Below are positions 53,736 through 64,000 of a stretch of DNA of 64,000 nucleotides, one piece after another; the stretch's first letter is position 1; every line of letters starts with the position of its first letter. The stretch spans positions 276,908,503 through 276,972,502 of the forward strand of contig OY986435.1 in NCBI GenBank assembly GCA_963920525.1. The letters are read 5' to 3'. The position numbers and the translations under genes were made by a program. The DNA is from Dichetophora obliterata. Lineage: Eukaryota; Arthropoda; Insecta; Diptera; Sciomyzidae. Below the pieces are notes generated by a model, which worked only from the letters and a program-made list of their open reading frames with translations, was not told the DNA's origin and made no database searches.

Positions 53736-55020
53736 TTTTGCCTAAAAATACCACAACGTTCGTTTTACTTTGTATGAAAAAAATAAAAATTAACTTTTTG
53801 ACGAAAAATTCAGAATAAACAAAATATTTTGCAAACAATAACATTGACTGACAATTCCGAAGTGACGTCACTATGAACTCTCATGCACAAAAATGGCGCT
53901 AAATGTAAAAAAACAAAGAATGTGCATCGGCGACCACTGTACGGTTTTTTGTACACCATTTTTGACCACAACTGGCGGCATCAGGTAACATAACGTTATA
54001 TCAGTTGGCATGTGTATGTATGTATGTATGTATGTAACTGTGGTTTTTACTAAAAGAACAACCTTTTTATTTGTGCCTATGAACATTTGACTGTATATTA
54101 TTAAATATTTTTTATTTGATGTCAAATTTGGTGTACGAAAAATCGTATGACGGTATGAAATCAGTAGCAAGATTTTTTAAGTGTCAAATAGTTGTCACAA
54201 ATAATGTTGCTCCTTTTTATAGCCTTTACCAAGTCAAGAACAACTTGTTGATCTAGATTACTCTCTTATTTTAACGCAGAAGCTTATAATTACAGGATTC
54301 GATTGAATTACTGTAACATTTTCATAAGGCATGTGCAATGTATACCTATAAATGTTATTGCTGGGAAACACATTTATTCCATAACCCATTTATTCCATAT
54401 GGCAGCTTACTTATCGTGAGCTCTACGATCTTGTCAATTACTTTTATAATCGAATATAATCACACGTTTTATTAGCTTGAATTTTTTTTAAGCATCACCG
54501 AACGGAAAGTTGGTGTTTCTGTGACGTCATTCCATAAATTTTTCTGTCATTCGCCATATGAATTATATACACCGCTTAAAATCAAAAGACCAATACTCGC
54601 CTTAATCAAAACATCGTCCACGTTCTTCCAATCACAACTCGCAAACCGTCGCTGTTGGTTTTTTTCAATAATGAACTTCAACATTGACTAACTATATCTT
54701 TCTGTAAAATGAAGCGAATGCTAAATGAGTGAAAGAAACAAGCTAAAATATTTTTTTTTTATATGGAAAAATGCTTTGCTTACCGTGTCTCGCACCACGA
54801 TCAGCCTTCGTTTCGTTTAAATAAAGATGCAGTTAATGAAAGATAGCTCAAAAGCTCAATTGTCGATATATGGCTTGAAGCATAACCAGTTACATCGACC
54901 TTACCGGATATAATATTTTCGGCTTTTACTCTTCCATGGAATTGTCCATACTCTTCCATAGTGATTATATGGATTTATCTTTTGACAACAATTTATATCT
55001 TAGTTGCATTGACTGATTGG
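53736..55020. other. Non-coding, nothing recognised
   Basis: It contains a tgta microsatellite at 54012-54036 and otherwise AT-rich sequence. No gene was seen. Confidence 0.45.
54012..54036 (+). repeat. TGTA tetranucleotide microsatellite
   Basis: About six copies of tgta(t) in a row. Confidence 0.85.
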
Positions 55021-55070
55021 CTTCATTATGTTTATTTATTTTCTTTATTTATTTTATTTATTTATTTTAT
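55021..55070 (+). repeat. Transition zone of TTTA and TTTTA units
   Basis: Mixed tttattta and ttttattta units lead into the perfect pentanucleotide array. Confidence 0.8.
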
Positions 55071-58000
55071 TTATTTTATTTTATTTTATTTTATTTTATT
55101 TTATTTTATTTTATTTTATTTTATTTTATTTTATTTTATTTTATTTTATTTTATTTTATTTTATTTTATTTTATTTTATTTTATTTTATTTTATTTTATT
55201 TTATTTTATTTTATTTTATTTTATTTTATTTTATTTTATTTTATTTTATTTTATTTTATTTTATTTTATTTTATTTTATTTTATTTTATTTTATTTTATT
55301 TTATTTTATTTTATTTTATTTTATTTTATTTTATTTTATTTTATTTTATTTTATTTTATTTTATTTTATTTTATTTTATTTTATTTTATTTTATTTTATT
55401 TTATTTTATTTTATTTTATTTTATTTTATTTTATTTTATTTTATTTTATTTTATTTTATTTTATTTTATTTTATTTTATTTTATTTTATTTTATTTTATT
55501 TTATTTTATTTTATTTTATTTTATTTTATTTTATTTTATTTTATTTTATTTTATTTTATTTTATTTTATTTTATTTTATTTTATTTTATTTTATTTTATT
55601 TTATTTTATTTTATTTTATTTTATTTTATTTTATTTTATTTTATTTTATTTTATTTTATTTTATTTTATTTTATTTTATTTTATTTTATTTTATTTTATT
55701 TTATTTTATTTTATTTTATTTTATTTTATTTTATTTTATTTTATTTTATTTTATTTTATTTTATTTTATTTTATTTTATTTTATTTTATTTTATTTTATT
55801 TTATTTTATTTTATTTTATTTTATTTTATTTTATTTTATTTTATTTTATTTTATTTTATTTTATTTTATTTTATTTTATTTTATTTTATTTTATTTTATT
55901 TTATTTTATTTTATTTTATTTTATTTTATTTTATTTTATTTTATTTTATTTTATTTTATTTTATTTTATTTTATTTTATTTTATTTTATTTTATTTTATT
56001 TTATTTTATTTTATTTTATTTTATTTTATTTTATTTTATTTTATTTTATTTTATTTTATTTTATTTTATTTTATTTTATTTTATTTTATTTTATTTTATT
56101 TTATTTTATTTTATTTTATTTTATTTTATTTTATTTTATTTTATTTTATTTTATTTTATTTTATTTTATTTTATTTTATTTTATTTTATTTTATTTTATT
56201 TTATTTTATTTTATTTTATTTTATTTTATTTTATTTTATTTTATTTTATTTTATTTTATTTTATTTTATTTTATTTTATTTTATTTTATTTTATTTTATT
56301 TTATTTTATTTTATTTTATTTTATTTTATTTTATTTTATTTTATTTTATTTTATTTTATTTTATTTTATTTTATTTTATTTTATTTTATTTTATTTTATT
56401 TTATTTTATTTTATTTTATTTTATTTTATTTTATTTTATTTTATTTTATTTTATTTTATTTTATTTTATTTTATTTTATTTTATTTTATTTTATTTTATT
56501 TTATTTTATTTTATTTTATTTTATTTTATTTTATTTTATTTTATTTTATTTTATTTTATTTTATTTTATTTTATTTTATTTTATTTTATTTTATTTTATT
56601 TTATTTTATTTTATTTTATTTTATTTTATTTTATTTTATTTTATTTTATTTTATTTTATTTTATTTTATTTTATTTTATTTTATTTTATTTTATTTTATT
56701 TTATTTTATTTTATTTTATTTTATTTTATTTTATTTTATTTTATTTTATTTTATTTTATTTTATTTTATTTTATTTTATTTTATTTTATTTTATTTTATT
56801 TTATTTTATTTTATTTTATTTTATTTTATTTTATTTTATTTTATTTTATTTTATTTTATTTTATTTTATTTTATTTTATTTTATTTTATTTTATTTTATT
56901 TTATTTTATTTTATTTTATTTTATTTTATTTTATTTTATTTTATTTTATTTTATTTTATTTTATTTTATTTTATTTTATTTTATTTTATTTTATTTTATT
57001 TTATTTTATTTTATTTTATTTTATTTTATTTTATTTTATTTTATTTTATTTTATTTTATTTTATTTTATTTTATTTTATTTTATTTTATTTTATTTTATT
57101 TTATTTTATTTTATTTTATTTTATTTTATTTTATTTTATTTTATTTTATTTTATTTTATTTTATTTTATTTTATTTTATTTTATTTTATTTTATTTTATT
57201 TTATTTTATTTTATTTTATTTTATTTTATTTTATTTTATTTTATTTTATTTTATTTTATTTTATTTTATTTTATTTTATTTTATTTTATTTTATTTTATT
57301 TTATTTTATTTTATTTTATTTTATTTTATTTTATTTTATTTTATTTTATTTTATTTTATTTTATTTTATTTTATTTTATTTTATTTTATTTTATTTTATT
57401 TTATTTTATTTTATTTTATTTTATTTTATTTTATTTTATTTTATTTTATTTTATTTTATTTTATTTTATTTTATTTTATTTTATTTTATTTTATTTTATT
57501 TTATTTTATTTTATTTTATTTTATTTTATTTTATTTTATTTTATTTTATTTTATTTTATTTTATTTTATTTTATTTTATTTTATTTTATTTTATTTTATT
57601 TTATTTTATTTTATTTTATTTTATTTTATTTTATTTTATTTTATTTTATTTTATTTTATTTTATTTTATTTTATTTTATTTTATTTTATTTTATTTTATT
57701 TTATTTTATTTTATTTTATTTTATTTTATTTTATTTTATTTTATTTTATTTTATTTTATTTTATTTTATTTTATTTTATTTTATTTTATTTTATTTTATT
57801 TTATTTTATTTTATTTTATTTTATTTTATTTTATTTTATTTTATTTTATTTTATTTTATTTTATTTTATTTTATTTTATTTTATTTTATTTTATTTTATT
57901 TTATTTTATTTTATTTTATTTTATTTTATTTTATTTTATTTTATTTTATTTTATTTTATTTTATTTTATTTTATTTTATTTTATTTTATTTTATTTTATT

Positions 58001-61000
58001 TTATTTTATTTTATTTTATTTTATTTTATTTTATTTTATTTTATTTTATTTTATTTTATTTTATTTTATTTTATTTTATTTTATTTTATTTTATTTTATT
58101 TTATTTTATTTTATTTTATTTTATTTTATTTTATTTTATTTTATTTTATTTTATTTTATTTTATTTTATTTTATTTTATTTTATTTTATTTTATTTTATT
58201 TTATTTTATTTTATTTTATTTTATTTTATTTTATTTTATTTTATTTTATTTTATTTTATTTTATTTTATTTTATTTTATTTTATTTTATTTTATTTTATT
58301 TTATTTTATTTTATTTTATTTTATTTTATTTTATTTTATTTTATTTTATTTTATTTTATTTTATTTTATTTTATTTTATTTTATTTTATTTTATTTTATT
58401 TTATTTTATTTTATTTTATTTTATTTTATTTTATTTTATTTTATTTTATTTTATTTTATTTTATTTTATTTTATTTTATTTTATTTTATTTTATTTTATT
58501 TTATTTTATTTTATTTTATTTTATTTTATTTTATTTTATTTTATTTTATTTTATTTTATTTTATTTTATTTTATTTTATTTTATTTTATTTTATTTTATT
58601 TTATTTTATTTTATTTTATTTTATTTTATTTTATTTTATTTTATTTTATTTTATTTTATTTTATTTTATTTTATTTTATTTTATTTTATTTTATTTTATT
58701 TTATTTTATTTTATTTTATTTTATTTTATTTTATTTTATTTTATTTTATTTTATTTTATTTTATTTTATTTTATTTTATTTTATTTTATTTTATTTTATT
58801 TTATTTTATTTTATTTTATTTTATTTTATTTTATTTTATTTTATTTTATTTTATTTTATTTTATTTTATTTTATTTTATTTTATTTTATTTTATTTTATT
58901 TTATTTTATTTTATTTTATTTTATTTTATTTTATTTTATTTTATTTTATTTTATTTTATTTTATTTTATTTTATTTTATTTTATTTTATTTTATTTTATT
59001 TTATTTTATTTTATTTTATTTTATTTTATTTTATTTTATTTTATTTTATTTTATTTTATTTTATTTTATTTTATTTTATTTTATTTTATTTTATTTTATT
59101 TTATTTTATTTTATTTTATTTTATTTTATTTTATTTTATTTTATTTTATTTTATTTTATTTTATTTTATTTTATTTTATTTTATTTTATTTTATTTTATT
59201 TTATTTTATTTTATTTTATTTTATTTTATTTTATTTTATTTTATTTTATTTTATTTTATTTTATTTTATTTTATTTTATTTTATTTTATTTTATTTTATT
59301 TTATTTTATTTTATTTTATTTTATTTTATTTTATTTTATTTTATTTTATTTTATTTTATTTTATTTTATTTTATTTTATTTTATTTTATTTTATTTTATT
59401 TTATTTTATTTTATTTTATTTTATTTTATTTTATTTTATTTTATTTTATTTTATTTTATTTTATTTTATTTTATTTTATTTTATTTTATTTTATTTTATT
59501 TTATTTTATTTTATTTTATTTTATTTTATTTTATTTTATTTTATTTTATTTTATTTTATTTTATTTTATTTTATTTTATTTTATTTTATTTTATTTTATT
59601 TTATTTTATTTTATTTTATTTTATTTTATTTTATTTTATTTTATTTTATTTTATTTTATTTTATTTTATTTTATTTTATTTTATTTTATTTTATTTTATT
59701 TTATTTTATTTTATTTTATTTTATTTTATTTTATTTTATTTTATTTTATTTTATTTTATTTTATTTTATTTTATTTTATTTTATTTTATTTTATTTTATT
59801 TTATTTTATTTTATTTTATTTTATTTTATTTTATTTTATTTTATTTTATTTTATTTTATTTTATTTTATTTTATTTTATTTTATTTTATTTTATTTTATT
59901 TTATTTTATTTTATTTTATTTTATTTTATTTTATTTTATTTTATTTTATTTTATTTTATTTTATTTTATTTTATTTTATTTTATTTTATTTTATTTTATT
60001 TTATTTTATTTTATTTTATTTTATTTTATTTTATTTTATTTTATTTTATTTTATTTTATTTTATTTTATTTTATTTTATTTTATTTTATTTTATTTTATT
60101 TTATTTTATTTTATTTTATTTTATTTTATTTTATTTTATTTTATTTTATTTTATTTTATTTTATTTTATTTTATTTTATTTTATTTTATTTTATTTTATT
60201 TTATTTTATTTTATTTTATTTTATTTTATTTTATTTTATTTTATTTTATTTTATTTTATTTTATTTTATTTTATTTTATTTTATTTTATTTTATTTTATT
60301 TTATTTTATTTTATTTTATTTTATTTTATTTTATTTTATTTTATTTTATTTTATTTTATTTTATTTTATTTTATTTTATTTTATTTTATTTTATTTTATT
60401 TTATTTTATTTTATTTTATTTTATTTTATTTTATTTTATTTTATTTTATTTTATTTTATTTTATTTTATTTTATTTTATTTTATTTTATTTTATTTTATT
60501 TTATTTTATTTTATTTTATTTTATTTTATTTTATTTTATTTTATTTTATTTTATTTTATTTTATTTTATTTTATTTTATTTTATTTTATTTTATTTTATT
60601 TTATTTTATTTTATTTTATTTTATTTTATTTTATTTTATTTTATTTTATTTTATTTTATTTTATTTTATTTTATTTTATTTTATTTTATTTTATTTTATT
60701 TTATTTTATTTTATTTTATTTTATTTTATTTTATTTTATTTTATTTTATTTTATTTTATTTTATTTTATTTTATTTTATTTTATTTTATTTTATTTTATT
60801 TTATTTTATTTTATTTTATTTTATTTTATTTTATTTTATTTTATTTTATTTTATTTTATTTTATTTTATTTTATTTTATTTTATTTTATTTTATTTTATT
60901 TTATTTTATTTTATTTTATTTTATTTTATTTTATTTTATTTTATTTTATTTTATTTTATTTTATTTTATTTTATTTTATTTTATTTTATTTTATTTTATT

Positions 61001-63066
61001 TTATTTTATTTTATTTTATTTTATTTTATTTTATTTTATTTTATTTTATTTTATTTTATTTTATTTTATTTTATTTTATTTTATTTTATTTTATTTTATT
61101 TTATTTTATTTTATTTTATTTTATTTTATTTTATTTTATTTTATTTTATTTTATTTTATTTTATTTTATTTTATTTTATTTTATTTTATTTTATTTTATT
61201 TTATTTTATTTTATTTTATTTTATTTTATTTTATTTTATTTTATTTTATTTTATTTTATTTTATTTTATTTTATTTTATTTTATTTTATTTTATTTTATT
61301 TTATTTTATTTTATTTTATTTTATTTTATTTTATTTTATTTTATTTTATTTTATTTTATTTTATTTTATTTTATTTTATTTTATTTTATTTTATTTTATT
61401 TTATTTTATTTTATTTTATTTTATTTTATTTTATTTTATTTTATTTTATTTTATTTTATTTTATTTTATTTTATTTTATTTTATTTTATTTTATTTTATT
61501 TTATTTTATTTTATTTTATTTTATTTTATTTTATTTTATTTTATTTTATTTTATTTTATTTTATTTTATTTTATTTTATTTTATTTTATTTTATTTTATT
61601 TTATTTTATTTTATTTTATTTTATTTTATTTTATTTTATTTTATTTTATTTTATTTTATTTTATTTTATTTTATTTTATTTTATTTTATTTTATTTTATT
61701 TTATTTTATTTTATTTTATTTTATTTTATTTTATTTTATTTTATTTTATTTTATTTTATTTTATTTTATTTTATTTTATTTTATTTTATTTTATTTTATT
61801 TTATTTTATTTTATTTTATTTTATTTTATTTTATTTTATTTTATTTTATTTTATTTTATTTTATTTTATTTTATTTTATTTTATTTTATTTTATTTTATT
61901 TTATTTTATTTTATTTTATTTTATTTTATTTTATTTTATTTTATTTTATTTTATTTTATTTTATTTTATTTTATTTTATTTTATTTTATTTTATTTTATT
62001 TTATTTTATTTTATTTTATTTTATTTTATTTTATTTTATTTTATTTTATTTTATTTTATTTTATTTTATTTTATTTTATTTTATTTTATTTTATTTTATT
62101 TTATTTTATTTTATTTTATTTTATTTTATTTTATTTTATTTTATTTTATTTTATTTTATTTTATTTTATTTTATTTTATTTTATTTTATTTTATTTTATT
62201 TTATTTTATTTTATTTTATTTTATTTTATTTTATTTTATTTTATTTTATTTTATTTTATTTTATTTTATTTTATTTTATTTTATTTTATTTTATTTTATT
62301 TTATTTTATTTTATTTTATTTTATTTTATTTTATTTTATTTTATTTTATTTTATTTTATTTTATTTTATTTTATTTTATTTTATTTTATTTTATTTTATT
62401 TTATTTTATTTTATTTTATTTTATTTTATTTTATTTTATTTTATTTTATTTTATTTTATTTTATTTTATTTTATTTTATTTTATTTTATTTTATTTTATT
62501 TTATTTTATTTTATTTTATTTTATTTTATTTTATTTTATTTTATTTTATTTTATTTTATTTTATTTTATTTTATTTTATTTTATTTTATTTTATTTTATT
62601 TTATTTTATTTTATTTTATTTTATTTTATTTTATTTTATTTTATTTTATTTTATTTTATTTTATTTTATTTTATTTTATTTTATTTTATTTTATTTTATT
62701 TTATTTTATTTTATTTTATTTTATTTTATTTTATTTTATTTTATTTTATTTTATTTTATTTTATTTTATTTTATTTTATTTTATTTTATTTTATTTTATT
62801 TTATTTTATTTTATTTTATTTTATTTTATTTTATTTTATTTTATTTTATTTTATTTTATTTTATTTTATTTTATTTTATTTTATTTTATTTTATTTTATT
62901 TTATTTTATTTTATTTTATTTTATTTTATTTTATTTTATTTTATTTTATTTTATTTTATTTTATTTTATTTTATTTTATTTTATTTTATTTTATTTTATT
63001 TTATTTTATTTTATTTTATTTTATTTTATTTTATTTTATTTTATTTTATTTTATTTTATTTTATTT
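55071..63066 (+). repeat. Perfect TTATT pentanucleotide satellite array, about 8 kb
   Basis: The unit ttatt is repeated without a visible substitution or phase slip for about 7,996 bases, close to 1,600 copies. Because 5 is not a multiple of 3 and the unit lacks stop codons in the + frames, three giant open frames arise that would encode (YFILF)n. These are not genes. The complement is AATAA. Ordinary microsatellites are tens to hundreds of bases, so this is exceptional. It could be a real expansion or an assembly/polishing product. No flanking gene suggests a function. Confidence 0.95.
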
Positions 63067-63104
63067 ATTTATTTTATTTATTTATTTTATTTATTTATTT
63101 TATT
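63067..63104 (+). repeat. Transition zone of TTTA and TTTTA units, right side
   Basis: It mirrors the left edge: tatttattttatttattta-type mixed units end at cattaac-like unique DNA. Confidence 0.8.
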
Positions 63105-63790
63105 AACATACTAATGCAACAAGACCGAAGTCTTATAATTAAAGCACTAGCCTCTAATTTCATCAGTATTTGTGATAAAAGTAATTGTGATAAATTCAAT
63201 TTATGTTCACTTTTATTTTCTATGCTCTTCCTTCATTGGAAAAATCATCTTCTTCAAAAACATTTGGGAAGAAATCTTCCTCTGATGCTGATGCAAAATA
63301 ATGTTATTCGTCACTTTTTTCAAAAATTTGTTCCATATTGTCACATAACATCAGTGCAAAAATAAATCGTGCAAGCACTTCCAAAACACTCAAGCTTTTT
63401 CCTTACCCGATTTCAGGAAAACATGTTAGTTGTTTTTTACAGGAAAGCACACGAAAAGCAACATTACTTTCGTGACTTGATTTCAGAATGAAAGCACATG
63501 TAAACAAAAAACAGGTGACTCTAAGATCATACAAGAGCAAAACAGAGTTTTAACTAAATTTATTAATCCATTACAGAAAAACAGGGCCTCGAAGCGTAAG
63601 CCCATCATATGAATTTTGTAGCCCTTCCGCACTCATTTCCAAGCCCATTAACTTTTTTTATGAAACGAAAACATGTAGGTCTTCCTCTCTCGCGACTATA
63701 AAGACGCCTGCTAGAATTAGCTTTTTGAGAATGTACTTTACAAAAAAAGCAATATAAATATCAACTTAAAATAAAAAATTACTCTGACAC
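63105..63790. other. Non-coding after the satellite, nothing firm
   Basis: On the - strand near 63330-63200 is a short acidic stretch, HYFASASEEDFFPNVFEEDDFSNEGRA, which recalls acidic transposase N-termini but lacks any core motif. No gene is called. Confidence 0.35.
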
Positions 63791-63796
63791 TCTCAA

Positions 63797-63868
63797 GATT
63801 TGAACCAATGTCCTCTCATGTGCCATTCTGAACCCTTATCCACTCACCTACCGCATTTGTTAACAAAG
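63797..63868 (-). mobile_element. tRNA-like (SINE or pseudo-tRNA) sequence
   Basis: On the - strand, gcggtaggtgagtggataagg is A-box-like and ttggttcaaatctt is B-box-like, spaced about 45 bases apart. No complete cloverleaf can be drawn with confidence. A second B-box-like ggttcaacacc lies on the + strand at 63919 followed by an A-run. Confidence 0.4.
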
Positions 63869-64000
63869 TTTCGCTTATTTGGCATCATTACAAATGCAAG
63901 TAAGTTTTCGGAAACGCGGGTTCAACACCCAGCTCTAAAAAAAATTTTTTTTGTATTTTTTTTAAATCTAAATATTTCTGTTCATATAACATTTTTTACA

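Noticed and set aside
54961..63365. Giant open frames of about 2,700 codons coding for a YFILF repeat
   Set aside because: They are a direct product of the stop-free pentanucleotide read in three frames. There is no promoter, no splice structure and no known protein of this composition.

Overview
The window is AT-rich, transposon-dense DNA from a higher fly. The only host gene I can recognise is Rox8, the fly homologue of the RNA-binding protein TIA-1. Three of its exons lie on the + strand at 20884-21073, 21198-21575 and 29626-29782, with good splice sites, and an 8.05-kb intron separates the last two. The upstream exons for RRM1 and RRM2 are not in the window, so much of the first 20 kb may also be Rox8 intron. 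A tRNA-derived SINE whose body carries a 'GCCGTTCGGAGTCGGC'-type core, recalled as abundant in tephritid fruit flies, together with the mix of piggyBac, mariner, hAT, LOA/I-type and Gypsy relics, makes a tephritid or close relative the best guess. This is inference; no database was searched.

Layout. 1-3.3 kb: non-coding, with one TIR element (942-1424). 3349-7037: a transposon with about 280-bp inverted repeats and an uncharacterised spliced transposase-like gene on the - strand, set in a TA microsatellite. 7194-9406: a 5'-truncated jockey-type non-LTR element with exact 12-bp target duplications and an open reverse transcriptase frame. 9.4-14.6 kb: AT-rich DNA with a SINE fragment and two small inverted-repeat elements. 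14.6-19.8 kb: a decayed RNase H-bearing non-LTR element (- strand) broken by a second non-LTR relic and by two elements with CACNCAG termini, each flanked by a duplicated CA. 20.9-29.8 kb: Rox8 and its repeat-filled intron.

32.4-49.5 kb is a nest of transposons. Two piggyBac-like elements with matching asymmetric ends lie in opposite orientation (32475-37516 and 38350-49525). The second contains a decayed Gypsy LTR element (- strand). The Gypsy contains an element with GGGC-type termini and a MADF/Myb-like protein (40935-45008), and that in turn contains a complete piggyBac-like element (42118-44554). A full-length mariner with an uninterrupted DD34D transposase (47510-48798) and a palindromic MITE (39412-39849) sit in the Gypsy LTRs. 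49.5-53.7 kb holds further piggyBac and mariner relics.

55071 to about 63066 is an uninterrupted array of one pentanucleotide (TTATT), close to 1,600 copies. The very long open frames across it are a by-product of the repeat. The last 0.9 kb has no recognisable gene, only tRNA-like promoter-box sequences. No CRISPR, operon or bacterial feature is present. The genes do not form a pathway: the window is one host gene in a bed of selfish DNA whose insertion order can largely be read from the nesting.
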